Part shown: positions 43,353 to 51,969 of the stretch, piece by piece
Layout: the number at the start of each line of letters is the position of its first letter
Position numbering within the stretch: the stretch's first letter is position 1
Assembly: GCA_013203785.1 (NCBI GenBank)
Contig: JABMPJ010000003.1
Span: forward strand, 1-53,900
DNA length: 53,900 bases
Source: Lentisphaerota bacterium
Lineage (GTDB): Bacteria > Verrucomicrobiota > Kiritimatiellia > UBA8416 > JABMPJ01
Direction: 5' to 3'
Program-made: the position numbers and the translations under genes
Notes under the pieces: generated by a model
The model's input: the letters and a program-made list of their open reading frames with translations, nothing else
What the model was told of the DNA's origin: nothing
Database searches by the model: none

Positions 43353-43987
43353 GGGCGTTCGGCCTGTTTACGTTTGGCGAGCTCGGAACGCAGGAAGTCG
43401 GCCCAGGCCTGTTTGCCCTGCTTCTCCAGAATCTCCGCCTTGTGGTCGAGAAGATCGCGATGCTTGTAGGGCAGTTGCACGCCTGGCTTCACGGCCGTAA
43501 AGGAGTAGCAAATCGCCGAGGGATCCAGCTCGTAGAGCATCTCCTTGCCGATCTTGGGGGTCAGGCGATCTTTGTGTCGCACGATCACCGGACGCAACGT
43601 AATGAGCTGTCGCTTGAGGTCGACTGCGGCAATCTTTCCGCTGACGGCGATGGCATCTCCAATCATGGAGGGCGGGGCCTCCTTGAGCGTCTTCATCGAG
43701 ACCGGCTTCGAGATCGTGAACGCCACCTTCATGTAGGAGGCCGGTTCTTCTGTCACGAAGGCCATGCAGGGCAGCCCGTTGGTCTCTCCCTCTTCAATGG
43801 TCATGATACGCAGGTAGCGGAAGTAGTGGGGGCGCCCCATGGCATCGCTTATCAGCGACTTCTGGTCTGATGGTGTCCGCGCCTCGGATAGATAGAGCGC
43901 AACGTCATTGCCGTTGTCAGTTCTGGCCCAAGCGCCACTGCTCAGAGCCGTCAGCAGAGCCAGAATCGTCATAGTGAACCGCTTCAT
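43349..43987 (-). CDS. Secreted protein of unknown function
   Basis: A 212-residue protein with a signal peptide (MKRFTMTILALLTALSSGAWA). The mature part is predicted mixed alpha/beta, with a region resembling an OB-like or small barrel (GDAIAVSGKIAAVDLKRQLITLRPVIVRHKDRL). The C-terminal 45 residues are helical and charged. It overlaps the next gene by ATGA and follows the DUF4159 gene by 42 bases. It belongs to the envelope operon; no specific activity is visible. Confidence 0.75.
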   Translation of the reverse strand: MKRFTMTILALLTALSSGAWARTDNGNDVALYLSEARTPSDQKSLISDAMGRPHYFRYLRIMTIEEGETNGLPCMAFVTEEPASYMKVAFTISKPVSMKTLKEAPPSMIGDAIAVSGKIAAVDLKRQLITLRPVIVRHKDRLTPKIGKEMLYELDPSAICYSFTAVKPGVQLPYKHRDLLDHKAEILEKQGKQAWADFLRSELAKRKQAERP

Positions 43988-44029
43988 CGCTACTGCTCCC
44001 TCCGACCTCCGCCTCCCGACATCTTCCCT

Positions 44030-45337
44030 CTACTGCGTCACCGCATACATCAACACATTCTGGCCGAGCTGTAGCGAGCCCACTGCGTTGCAGCCGCGGG
44101 CGTAGGGGCTCTGGGACATCTCCCATCCTCCGGCCAGACCCAGCGGCGAATAGATCACACCGAAGTGACCGTCCATATCAAGGCCTTCCAGCCAGGGCGA
44201 CGTGGTGTTCTTGCCGAGGTCGGCTGCGAGGGTGGGGGTGACCCCCACGGTTCGAACGTCGTTGGGCAGGCTGAAGAGTGAGTTCTTAGGGTCGATGCGC
44301 AGCAGGCGGCGGGTGGGCATGATTTCCTGCATCAGCCGTCGGAAGGCCAGGTCGAAGCCTTTGCGTCCGCAGCAGGCTTCCGCGAAGAGGAAGCCGCCGT
44401 TGTTGAGATAGTCGCGCAGCATGGTCTTCTCCTTGGCGTTCAGCTCAAAATACTCATGGCCGGTCAGGTAGAGTAGGGGTGCATTGAAGATGCTGGGATC
44501 GGAGAGGCGTAGTTCCTTGAGCGCAAATTTCACCGGGATGTCGGTTTTTCGGTTAAAGGTCTGGAGCAGCACGGAGAGTCCTGCATGGCGTGTACGCCAC
44601 ACGCCGTCATACACCACCTGGGCGAGCATAACCTTGTCGGTCGACGACGCCTCCTTGTCCACAAAGGTCATGGCCTGAGCGGCGTTACGGGCCCACGCGC
44701 GCATGGAAGAGGCGTAGGAGAAGATGTTGACGCCGAGTTGGTAGGCGGAGTCGGGCTGATAGGCTTGGAACTCCTCTTCGACCGCGCCCTCCCAGCCAAC
44801 TGCCATGCCCCAGCGGGAGACCAGGGCGACCACGCGGCAGTTAATCTCGATACCGTCAAACCAAGGCTCGTTGCCTTTGTAGCCAGCCGCCCGGACTCCC
44901 GCGCAATACTCCACGCGGTCGACATCATGGTAGGCGTGGAAAATGGGGTGGTCGGAGCCGAGGCGTTGGAGAGGCTGTTCCGGGAAGATCTCAGCCAGCT
45001 CGCGTTTGGCCGACCGGTAGAATGGCGCTGAGCCGAGGCCGGTATTATAGATGATCATACCGCCCGCGAGCAGATATTCGCGCAGCTTCTTGCGCTCGGC
45101 AGGCGTGTAAGCAAAGTTGTAGTGGCCAGAGCGATACAGAATCGGATTCTTCTCAGGATCGGTGTCGACCTCGGCGATCGATTTCACATCCATCGCGTAG
45201 TCTGTGTCGATCTTACCCTTCATCGACTTGAGCAGATTGTTGACGTCGTTGGGTGTGGCATTCCAGTAGCGGTCGACCTGGGCGGCTGCCGCCACCACCC
45301 CACTGAGCAGAATACAGAGTGAAAAGAAGGGCTTCAT
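44030..45337 (-). CDS. Secreted protein with two DUF4159 domains
   Basis: A 435-residue exported protein with a signal peptide (MKPFFSLCILLSGVVAAAAQ). Two DUF4159-like halves are visible. The first has YNFAYTPAERKKLREYLLAGGMIIYNTG and the second YFELNAKEKTMLRDYLNNGGFLFAEACCG, each an amidotransferase-like fold with the Y-LxxGGxxxxx pattern. DUF4159 proteins accompany MoxR/DUF58/BatA genes. The ATG at 45337 was chosen because a signal peptide follows directly; the longer frame to 45628 covers the divergent FHA gene. It is the first gene of the operon, and its promoter shares the 156-base gap with the FHA gene. Confidence 0.85.
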   Translation of the reverse strand: MKPFFSLCILLSGVVAAAAQVDRYWNATPNDVNNLLKSMKGKIDTDYAMDVKSIAEVDTDPEKNPILYRSGHYNFAYTPAERKKLREYLLAGGMIIYNTGLGSAPFYRSAKRELAEIFPEQPLQRLGSDHPIFHAYHDVDRVEYCAGVRAAGYKGNEPWFDGIEINCRVVALVSRWGMAVGWEGAVEEEFQAYQPDSAYQLGVNIFSYASSMRAWARNAAQAMTFVDKEASSTDKVMLAQVVYDGVWRTRHAGLSVLLQTFNRKTDIPVKFALKELRLSDPSIFNAPLLYLTGHEYFELNAKEKTMLRDYLNNGGFLFAEACCGRKGFDLAFRRLMQEIMPTRRLLRIDPKNSLFSLPNDVRTVGVTPTLAADLGKNTTSPWLEGLDMDGHFGVIYSPLGLAGGWEMSQSPYARGCNAVGSLQLGQNVLMYAVTQ

Positions 45338-45493
45338 GCCGCCCAGTATGCCATGTCGAAGCTCACAGGCAAGCCCTGAGGCCTTGGCCAGAGCATAAAG
45401 TTCAGCCTTTGCTGAGCACGGCGGCACATGGTAGAATACCCCACTTTTGCAGGACGAACGGGCACGGCCGTTGCGTGTCGGAGGAGTGGCGAG

Positions 45494-45895
45494 ATGGAGT
45501 ATCGGCTGGTCAATCATGGGGATGACGGCACCGAATCCGCGCATCCGGTTGCGGAACCCTTTACCACGATCGGCCGCGCGGCCGACAACCTTGTACAGTT
45601 GACCGATCGCGAGGTCTCCAAGCATCATGCCGTTATCCGTCGTGACGGGGAGGGGTGGCAGATCGAGGACCTGGAGAGCCGTAACGGCGTGGTGCTCAAC
45701 GGCACCCGAACGCCGAAGGCGGCGATTGTCTCAGGCGACCGCATCGAGATCGGCCCCTACACCTTTGCCTTCGAAGCTGTGGCCCCTCAAACCCCGTTCC
45801 CTGTTGCCAAGGAACCCACCGGCCCCGCCACGCGGGAGGCGCTCTATCGGCTCATCGGCGGCAAGCGCGCCGAAGAGACGATCAATCCTCGGTAG
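45494..45895 (+). CDS. Small FHA-domain protein
   Basis: A 133-residue protein that is almost only an FHA domain: TTIGRAADN, SKHHAVIRR and SRNGVVLNGTR. The C-terminal 35 residues are Pro/Ala-rich with a short helix (ALYRLIGGKRAEETI). A GGAGGAG site lies 7 bases before the ATG at 45494. It is divergent from the envelope operon and may act as a phosphothreonine-reading adaptor for it. With the FHA-histidine kinase and FHA-MoxR it makes three FHA proteins in the window. No kinase is adjacent. It ends 67 bases before the tRNA that marks the genome junction. Confidence 0.88.
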   Translation: MEYRLVNHGDDGTESAHPVAEPFTTIGRAADNLVQLTDREVSKHHAVIRRDGEGWQIEDLESRNGVVLNGTRTPKAAIVSGDRIEIGPYTFAFEAVAPQTPFPVAKEPTGPATREALYRLIGGKRAEETINPR

Positions 45896-45962
45896 AGCCT
45901 GTCCTCTTCACTTGACCCGCGGTCGCTGCTGGTCTAGCGTGCCTTTGTTCTTACCTCCTTAG

Positions 45963-46035
45963 GCACCCGTGGCTCAATGGATAGAGCATCTGACTTCGGA
46001 TCAGACGGTTGGGAGTTCGAGTCTCTCCGGGCGCA
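45963..46035 (+). tRNA. tRNA-Arg (anticodon TCG), acceptor stem mismatched
   Basis: A 73-base cloverleaf: D arm GCTC/GAGC, anticodon stem TCTGA/TCAGA with loop CTTCGGA (anticodon TCG, codon CGA), T arm GGGAG TTCGAGT CTCTC. The acceptor stem pairs GCACCCG with CGGGCGC, leaving an A-C mismatch at the third pair. CCA is not encoded. The tRNA lies exactly at the change in composition and gene content, so it may be a hybrid of two tRNA genes. Confidence 0.9.
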
Positions 46036-46075
46036 CGATACAGGATCTGAGTTTGGCGCACACCAAACTGTCCTA

Positions 46076-46492
46076 ATGCCTTCCAAAAATGCCGGCCGAA
46101 TCGCTACCGCGATGGGCTTCTTCACCACTTTGGCTGGAGTCATGCACTTCGTCAACCCCGATTTCTTTAACGACATCGTTCCGCCGTGGTTGCCGCCCAG
46201 TGAAAGTTTTTGGACATACCTCAGTGGTGTCGCCGAACTGATTGTTGGTCCGATGTTGTTGTGGCCCAAATATCGCAAGCAAGGTGCGGTTGCAGCTGTT
46301 GCCTTATTCGTGGCGGTGTACCCGGCCAACATTTACATGGTCTGGGACTGGCGCGATGAGCCGTTCTCGAAACAGATCGTTGCTTATGGGCGACTCCCAT
46401 TTCAGTTTGTATTTATTTGGTTGGCTTGGAAAGTCTTCACTGATTCTTCGGCAAGCGAAACTCGGTTACGACCAAGTCGTTTAGATTCATAA
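46076..46492 (+). CDS. DoxX-like small membrane protein
   Basis: A 138-residue integral membrane protein with about four helices (MGFFTTLAGVMHFVNPDFF, YLSGVAELIVGPMLLW, GAVAAVALFVAVYPANIYMVW, PFQFVFIWLAWKVF). The pattern (GVMHFVNPDFF, ELIVGPMLLW, VAVYPANIYM) fits the DoxX/DUF417-type family, usually linked to redox or stress. The ATG at 46076 is chosen because the longer frame from 45977 runs back into the tRNA. Its last 91 bases overlap the end of the convergent GGDEF gene. The base usage matches the second genome. Confidence 0.8.
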   Translation: MPSKNAGRIATAMGFFTTLAGVMHFVNPDFFNDIVPPWLPPSESFWTYLSGVAELIVGPMLLWPKYRKQGAVAAVALFVAVYPANIYMVWDWRDEPFSKQIVAYGRLPFQFVFIWLAWKVFTDSSASETRLRPSRLDS

Positions 46493-47613
46493 AGCGCTGT
46501 ATCTGCTCGATCAAACAATTCTGGATACGTTTCATTCATTTGTCGTAAGGCCACACCTGCAGAAATTGTTAAACGAAGAGTGCCCTTTGCGGTTTCAATG
46601 ACCAAACATTGAATGCCTGCCCGAATGCGTTCGGCAACTACCACGGCGCTTGCAAGATCTGTGTCAGGCAAAACCACGACAAACTCTTCGCCGCCGATAC
46701 GCGCAGTTCCATCGATCGTTCGAGTCATTACCGAAATTTGTTTGGCGACCGAACTAATTGCAAGATCACCAACTTGATGTCCGAAATTGTTGTTGACGTC
46801 CCTCAGAAAATCTAAATCAAGTACTACAAGACACAGTTCGGTTGAATGACGTTTTGAGCGTTCAAATTCGTGGTCGACAAACTCTTGCAGACCAGATGAA
46901 TTCAGTAATCCAGTTCGTATATCTCGTTTACTGAATTGTGCCGACTGATTGACCCGGAGATGTTCAACGGCTAAATAGCAGGGAGCAACAACAATGAAAA
47001 GAAGTAGTGGGTTGATGAGGGCGAAAATGGCCCCAATACAACCGATTGATATCTCGGCGAATTCTCGAAGCAACGATTTTGGATTCCAATGTGCAGTGAC
47101 AAGAACTGGATTGTGACTTGCAAGACCCATGACCACCGAAACAATGAGCGAATCGATGAGCAAATGGATGGTGATCGCTAAAACGAATGCAAGCACTTGC
47201 CGATTAGTTAAGTCACCGTTGAGAGGTTGATTGTTGACGAATAACCAGAAAATCAAACTTGACGAGTTCATCGTGAGCAATCTTTGAAAACGAATCAACC
47301 AACTTGAGGGTGATCGTCGTTCGGTTGGAACAATCAATGCAACGATGACTAGGGCGAATGGTGGGAGAAGAATTGCCGACGCAAAAAAGAAGTGGCCGAT
47401 CGGCGAAAGAACAATCTGACGATCACCCCGAGTTATACCTAATGATGAAGTGCGACGGCCGCTCAAGGTTGTGCCCGCGATAATGATTGGCAAGGTGATG
47501 GCTAAGGAGAGTGCGCGTTGACTAGTGATCAATAGATTCGCGACTAATACTGACCCGACGCTTAGAATGAGAAGACCCGTAAAAGTTTGCGATAGACGTT
47601 GATACCGAGTCAC
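46402..47613 (-). CDS. Membrane GGDEF-domain diguanylate cyclase
   Basis: A 403-residue protein predicted to make cyclic di-GMP. The N-terminal 225 residues hold about six to seven membrane helices (for example LLILSVGSVLVANLLITSQ and HLLIDSLIVSVVMGLA). The catalytic domain has DIRTGLLNSSGL, LDLDFLRDVNNNFGHQVGD and the GGEEF motif (ARIGGEEFVVVLPDTD). RADTALYESKRLGRNRV closes the domain. No EAL domain and no clear I-site (RxxD) are visible before GGEEF. The start is GTG at 47613 with AAGGGG upstream. It converges on and overlaps the DoxX-like gene. Confidence 0.9.
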   Translation of the reverse strand: MTRYQRLSQTFTGLLILSVGSVLVANLLITSQRALSLAITLPIIIAGTTLSGRRTSSLGITRGDRQIVLSPIGHFFFASAILLPPFALVIVALIVPTERRSPSSWLIRFQRLLTMNSSSLIFWLFVNNQPLNGDLTNRQVLAFVLAITIHLLIDSLIVSVVMGLASHNPVLVTAHWNPKSLLREFAEISIGCIGAIFALINPLLLFIVVAPCYLAVEHLRVNQSAQFSKRDIRTGLLNSSGLQEFVDHEFERSKRHSTELCLVVLDLDFLRDVNNNFGHQVGDLAISSVAKQISVMTRTIDGTARIGGEEFVVVLPDTDLASAVVVAERIRAGIQCLVIETAKGTLRLTISAGVALRQMNETYPELFDRADTALYESKRLGRNRVSLAEESVKTFQANQINTN

Positions 47614-47694
47614 GAATGTTTCCCCTTGAATAGAACTCCAGGTTCTTCGGTCAATTGAGTTCGTGACTTCCTCAAGAAATCAGCAGGAAATTAT

Positions 47695-48414
47695 CTATTT
47701 CCAGGCAAATACCGGTTGTTCAAGATGATCAACACGTTCGTTGATCCGACCTTCAACGCAGACCCAGCGCAATTGCAATAAGACTGCGCCAGTTGGCGCG
47801 TGAATGAGATCTCCGCTGAGCGGAATTTGCACGACTGGTCGATCACTTTCAGGAATGGCGACAAACCTTGGAGAATCAGCACGACATAGTTCATGGAGAC
47901 CGATGCGATATGCATGGGCAACTTCAGAGGGATCGGGAACAATGACTGCATCAACACCGGCCCACACCACGACAGGAGTCATCACGAAACCTGACCGAGT
48001 CGTGTAGTCATCAAGCAGGCCGAGTACATGCTGTTCAGAAAGTTGAAGTCCAAGCTCTTCGTGTAGCTCACGCAGTGCGGCATCAATCGCCGTTTCGCCC
48101 TCGTCTAACTTTCCGCCGGGCAATGCCCACTGACCCGCGTGACGGTTCATTTTGGCGGCGCGGCGGCACAGTAAAAATGAAGCTCCACCAGAAACTCCGC
48201 GCATACGACCATCTAAACCACTGACGTCACCTGGGACTCCCCGCATTGGATCGTCGCTTGGCTGATGCGGATCTTCAAAATCATTTGGCTCGCTATCAAT
48301 AATGACGATCGCAACTGCTGCGTGTCGCAAGCCATCAAGTGATTGAGATGTTCGTTCATGCTCTGACAAATTTTTAGTGATGCGATCGCGAAGTTCATTG
48401 TTGTAATCAATCAT
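47695..48414 (-). CDS. NUDIX hydrolase
   Basis: A 239-residue NUDIX enzyme, CoA-diphosphatase-like by arrangement. The NUDIX box is complete: GGKLDEGETAIDAALRELHEELGL (GX5EX7REXXEEXGX). A GLRHAAVAIVIID start and SFLLCRRAAKMNRHAGQWALPGG precede the box. The start is uncertain: ATG 48414 was chosen, while TTG 48426 is in frame and overlaps the kynureninase stop. The start region lies inside a 16-base tandem duplication. It follows kynU closely on the same strand, so co-transcription is expected. Confidence 0.88.
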   Translation of the reverse strand: MIDYNNELRDRITKNLSEHERTSQSLDGLRHAAVAIVIIDSEPNDFEDPHQPSDDPMRGVPGDVSGLDGRMRGVSGGASFLLCRRAAKMNRHAGQWALPGGKLDEGETAIDAALRELHEELGLQLSEQHVLGLLDDYTTRSGFVMTPVVVWAGVDAVIVPDPSEVAHAYRIGLHELCRADSPRFVAIPESDRPVVQIPLSGDLIHAPTGAVLLQLRWVCVEGRINERVDHLEQPVFAWK

Positions 48415-48426
48415 TGTTGTAATCAA
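48395..48426. repeat. 16-base tandem duplication at the NUDIX start
   Basis: TCATTGTTGTAATCAA occurs twice in direct tandem (48395-48410, 48411-48426), followed by TCATTGAT. Each copy gives the minus strand an ATG, but 16 bases is not a multiple of three, so only the upstream one is in frame with the NUDIX protein. The repeat abuts the kynU stop codon. Confidence 0.85.
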
Positions 48427-49587
48427 TCATTGATTGATCAGTCGACTGAGTTTTTCAAGACCATCCCAAACATCGGTGTATCGCGTCGTGAGTGGGCTTA
48501 AACCGAGTCGCACAATATCGGGTGGACGCACGTCAGCGATGACCTTGAATTGTGAAGCCAGATCGGTGACGAGTTGTGCAGCATTGTGATGATGAACAGC
48601 TAAATGGCAACCACGTCGCGTTGCTTCACGTGGTGTCGAAGTTGTTAACCCAAAATGATCAATGACTCCAAGACCAAACTTTGTTAGGGCTTGACCTTTC
48701 TTGGCGATTGCGGGCATACCAGCGCGACCCGACAACGCAATACCTTCTTCGGCAGCCACCAAGCTCAACATATTCGGGGTGCCCAGTAAGACCCGTCGAA
48801 TGTCATCGTGTGGTGCGAAAGGCTTTTCCATGGCGAACTGATCTTTTTGTGCGAACCATCCCTTGATGGGTTGCTGAATTTGTGACTGCAAATGTTCGGC
48901 AACGAATGCCCATGCAGGTGCGCCGGGCCCGCCATTGAGAAACTTGTACGTGCAGCCAACCGCAAGTTCGACACCAAGCGCGTGAACATCAAATTCAATC
49001 GCACCAGCGGTGTGCGACAGATCCCAAAGAACTAACGCCCCTTGCTCGCGTGCATGGGCCGTGCATGCAGCAACGTCACATACTTCGGCGGTTCGATAAT
49101 CAATGACACTTCGTACGACGACCGCAACATCGGACAGGTCGGTGTCGGGTGTTAATGCACGAACACTCAGACCAAGATCGTGAGCGATTCCTTCAACAAC
49201 ATAACGGTCGGTGGGAAACTCGTCAGCAGCGACGACAACAACCTTGCGGTCGGGGCACAGACCGAGGGCCATATGTACGCCTTGGAAGATATTGAGCGTG
49301 GTGTTGTCGTGCACCGCGACTTCACCAGGTCGCGAGCCAATGATGAGCCCCATGCGATCGCCAACCTTGCGAGGCATATCAAGCCAATGTTCCCAGCTAC
49401 TAATGAGATCGGCGGCCCATTCAGTTTCGATGACCTGCTTCATGCGGGTCACTGTTGCCAGTGGAGTCCGGCCAAGTGAGTTGCCGTCAAGGTATACAAC
49501 CGAGTCGTCAGGTATTAGAAATTCATGGCGGAAATGGGCGAGTGGGTCTTGCTGATCTAAAAGTTCAGCCTCGGCTCGTGAAGTCAC
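48427..49587 (-). CDS. kynU: Kynureninase
   Basis: PLP enzyme of tryptophan breakdown that cleaves kynurenine to anthranilate and alanine. The 386-residue product has YLDGNSLGRTP at the N-terminus, the PLP Asp in LVLWDLSHTAGA, and the Schiff-base Lys in VGCTYKFLNGGPGAP. The C-terminal HLAVHHHNA and RLGLSPL(T)TRYTDVW fit the family. The length is slightly short but complete. No kynA or kynB is in the window. It is divergent from dcd, 45 bases apart, and leads into the NUDIX gene. Confidence 0.93.
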   Translation of the reverse strand: MTSRAEAELLDQQDPLAHFRHEFLIPDDSVVYLDGNSLGRTPLATVTRMKQVIETEWAADLISSWEHWLDMPRKVGDRMGLIIGSRPGEVAVHDNTTLNIFQGVHMALGLCPDRKVVVVAADEFPTDRYVVEGIAHDLGLSVRALTPDTDLSDVAVVVRSVIDYRTAEVCDVAACTAHAREQGALVLWDLSHTAGAIEFDVHALGVELAVGCTYKFLNGGPGAPAWAFVAEHLQSQIQQPIKGWFAQKDQFAMEKPFAPHDDIRRVLLGTPNMLSLVAAEEGIALSGRAGMPAIAKKGQALTKFGLGVIDHFGLTTSTPREATRRGCHLAVHHHNAAQLVTDLASQFKVIADVRPPDIVRLGLSPLTTRYTDVWDGLEKLSRLINQ

Positions 49588-49632
49588 CCTTTCATTCTGC
49601 CCGATAGGGCCCGACCCACTACGGTAGGAGGC

Positions 49633-50202
49633 GTGATCTTGTCTGACCGTTCGCTCCGTGAGGCCCTAAATGCGGGCCGAATCATCATCGATCCTCTCGA
49701 TGAGGCTCTCATCCAGCCGTCATCAATTGACGTTCGCCTGCACCATCTCTTTCGCGTCTTTCGTAATCACACCGCCGGAATCATTGACGTCAAGAAAGAC
49801 ATGACTTCGCTCACCGAACTTGTGGACATCCCTGAAGATGGCGTGTTCATGCTTCACCCCGGCGAATTTGTTTTGGGATCAACCCTTGAACGTATTGCCG
49901 TGCCCAACGATTTGGTGGCACGCATTGAAGGTAAGAGCTCGCTTGGTCGACTCGGACTGTTAATCCACTCAACTGCAGGTTTCATCGACGCAGGTTTCGA
50001 TGGTCACGTCACGCTTGAACTCGCGAACGTCGCAAGCTTGCCGATCACGTTGTATCCGGGTATGAAAATCGGCCAAGTGAGTTTCATGCAAATGACAACT
50101 CCTGCCGATCAGCCGTATGGGTCTGGTGCACGTGGTTCGAAGTATCACGGCCAGCGTGGACCAACGCCCAGCCGTTACTTCGAAAACTTTCGCACCGACT
50201 GA
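49633..50202 (+). CDS. dcd: dCTP deaminase (possibly bifunctional with dUTPase activity)
   Basis: A 189-residue enzyme of pyrimidine deoxynucleotide supply: dCTP to dUTP, and in actinobacteria often on to dUMP. Conserved blocks are LIQPSSIDVRLHHLFRVF, HPGEFVLGSTLE, RIEGKSSLGRLGLLIHSTAGFIDAGFDGHVTLEL and GQRGPTPSRY. The long C-terminal tail resembles the mycobacterial bifunctional form. The start is unclear: GTG 49633 gives the usual MILSDRS, but AGGAGG ends one base before it. TTG 49639 has an ideal 7-base spacing and would give MSDRS. The gene is divergent from kynU and 24 bases before the next gene. Confidence 0.93.
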   Translation: MILSDRSLREALNAGRIIIDPLDEALIQPSSIDVRLHHLFRVFRNHTAGIIDVKKDMTSLTELVDIPEDGVFMLHPGEFVLGSTLERIAVPNDLVARIEGKSSLGRLGLLIHSTAGFIDAGFDGHVTLELANVASLPITLYPGMKIGQVSFMQMTTPADQPYGSGARGSKYHGQRGPTPSRYFENFRTD

Positions 50203-50226
50203 TCAATACCGACACTAAGGAAAAAC

Positions 50227-51315
50227 ATGTCCCAAACAGTGAAGGGCGTTATCGCCCGTGGCAAGGGTTTGCCTGTTGAACTCGTTGATATCAATGTTCC
50301 GAAGCCAGGGCCCGGTGAAGCACGAGTCCGAGTGCAGGCCTGCGGTGTGTGCCACACCGACCTTCATTATCGCGAAGGTGGAATCAATGATGATTTCCCG
50401 TTCTTGTTAGGGCACGAAGCCGCTGGCATCGTCGAGTCAATCGGTGACAACGTCACCAATGTAAAGCCAGGTGACTTTGTTGTCTTGAACTGGCGCGCGG
50501 TGTGTGGAAACTGTCGGTCGTGTCTACGTGGCAAGCCGCAATTGTGTTTCAGCACTTTCAACGCAACCCAGAAAATGACATTGACCGATGGAACTCCGCT
50601 TGCTCCGGCATTAGGCATTGGTGCATTTGCCGAGATGACCTTGGTTGCTGCAGGTCAATGCACATTGGTAAATCCTTTGGCTTCTCCTGCTGTTGCAGGT
50701 TTGCTGGGTTGTGGAGTCATGGCCGGTATCGGTGCTTCAATGTTGACTGGCGAAGTGGAGCGAGGAAGCAGTGTTGCAGTCTTTGGTTGTGGTGGAGTTG
50801 GTAATGCGGCGATTGCTGGCGCACGTCTTGCCGGAGCAACAACGATTGTCGCTGTCGACCTTGACGATCGCAAACTTGAATGGGCCCGCCAGTTTGGCGC
50901 AACGCACACTGTCAATGCCAGCAAAACTGAACCAATTGCCGCGGTACAAGCTGCAACCAATGGTTTAGGTGCCGATGTGTGCATTGAAGCGGTTGGTCAC
51001 CCCGAAGTTTTGCGCCAAGCTTTTTACGCACGTGATCTCGCTGGAACTGTCGTGCAAGTTGGTGTACCAACTCCCGACATGGTGATGCCCAATATCCCGA
51101 TGATTGATTTCTTTGGTCGTGGTGGAGCATTGAAGCCAAGTTGGTATGGCGATTGTTTGCCAAGTCGTGACTTCCCGCTATTAGTTGACCTGCACCTGCA
51201 AGGTCGTTTGCCGCTTGAAGATTTTGTGTCCGAGACGATTGGGCTGTCCGAAATCGAGCAGGCGTTCCATCGCATGGAGCGTGGCGAAGTTTTGCGAAGC
51301 GTGGTCGTGCTTTGA
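50227..51315 (+). CDS. S-(hydroxymethyl)mycothiol dehydrogenase-like alcohol dehydrogenase
   Basis: A 362-residue zinc medium-chain dehydrogenase. Catalytic zinc ligands are Cys in [11 protein letters not shown] and the GHEAAGIVE His/Glu. The structural-zinc cysteines are in [20 protein letters not shown]. The NAD-binding fold is [19 protein letters not shown], and the tail is [26 protein letters not shown]. It best fits the MscR/AdhE2 group, which oxidises the mycothiol adduct of formaldehyde. That would imply mycothiol and an actinobacterial host. The next gene overlaps its stop (TTGA) and is an MBL hydrolase, the usual neighbour of mscR. AAGGAAAAAC lies before the ATG. Confidence 0.85.
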   Translation: MSQTVKGVIARGKGLPVELVDINVPKPGPGEARVRVQACGVCHTDLHYREGGINDDFPFLLGHEAAGIVESIGDNVTNVKPGDFVVLNWRAVCGNCRSCLRGKPQLCFSTFNATQKMTLTDGTPLAPALGIGAFAEMTLVAAGQCTLVNPLASPAVAGLLGCGVMAGIGASMLTGEVERGSSVAVFGCGGVGNAAIAGARLAGATTIVAVDLDDRKLEWARQFGATHTVNASKTEPIAAVQAATNGLGADVCIEAVGHPEVLRQAFYARDLAGTVVQVGVPTPDMVMPNIPMIDFFGRGGALKPSWYGDCLPSRDFPLLVDLHLQGRLPLEDFVSETIGLSEIEQAFHRMERGEVLRSVVVL

Positions 51316-51932
51316 TTGAGTTAGTTAATACCACTGGAATTTTCGCGCTTGATGGCGGCGAATGGGAAGTAACGAACAACATTTGGTTGGTCGGTAATGA
51401 TCGCGAAGTCATTGTGATTGATGCGGCACACGACGCTGCACCAATCGTTGAAGCAATCAATGGACGTCGCGTGAAAGCAATTGCATTGACGCATGGTCAC
51501 AACGACCACATCAATGCTGCGATGGCTTTGCAAGATGTTGTTGATGCTCCGATCTTGTTGCACCCCGACGACCTCATGTTGTGGCAAGTTGTGTATCCAG
51601 ATTCGCAACCCGATGGATCACTCACGCATGGTGGGGTCTTGAAAGTTGCGTCAACCGACATTGGCGTCATTCACACACCTGGTCACTCGCCAGGAGGTTG
51701 TTGTTTCCATGTTGTGGGAGCGACCAGCAATGGTGGCGACGCGATCTTTAGTGGCGACACTCTCTTTTGTGGTGGGCCCGGTGCAACTGGTCGAAGTTTT
51801 AGCGATTACGACACGATCGTGGCATCCATTCGTCGCAAGTTGTTTGGTTTGCCGGCTGAGACAATTGTTCACACTGGTCACGGTGATAGCACCACAATCG
51901 GCGCTGAACTAGCTGCACTCGGACTCAACTAG
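51312..51932 (+). CDS. MBL-fold hydrolase paired with mycothiol dehydrogenase
   Basis: A 206-residue glyoxalase II-like metallo-beta-lactamase. The metal site is [16 protein letters not shown] (HxHxDH), with [29 protein letters not shown] and the C-terminal VHTGHGDST. The start is TTG at 51312, overlapping the stop of the preceding gene, so translation is coupled. In actinobacteria such a gene follows mscR and is thought to split the S-formyl-mycothiol product. That role is inferred from order. Confidence 0.88.
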   Translation: MIELVNTTGIFALDGGEWEVTNNIWLVGNDREVIVIDAAHDAAPIVEAINGRRVKAIALTHGHNDHINAAMALQDVVDAPILLHPDDLMLWQVVYPDSQPDGSLTHGGVLKVASTDIGVIHTPGHSPGGCCFHVVGATSNGGDAIFSGDTLFCGGPGATGRSFSDYDTIVASIRRKLFGLPAETIVHTGHGDSTTIGAELAALGLN

Positions 51933-51969
51933 CAAACCTTTGACTCGGTAAGTCCGTACACTGCAGGTC

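Noticed and set aside
45338..45628. Upstream extension of the DUF4159 protein
   Set aside because: The added 97 residues run antisense through the divergent FHA gene and hide the signal peptide that begins at 45337.
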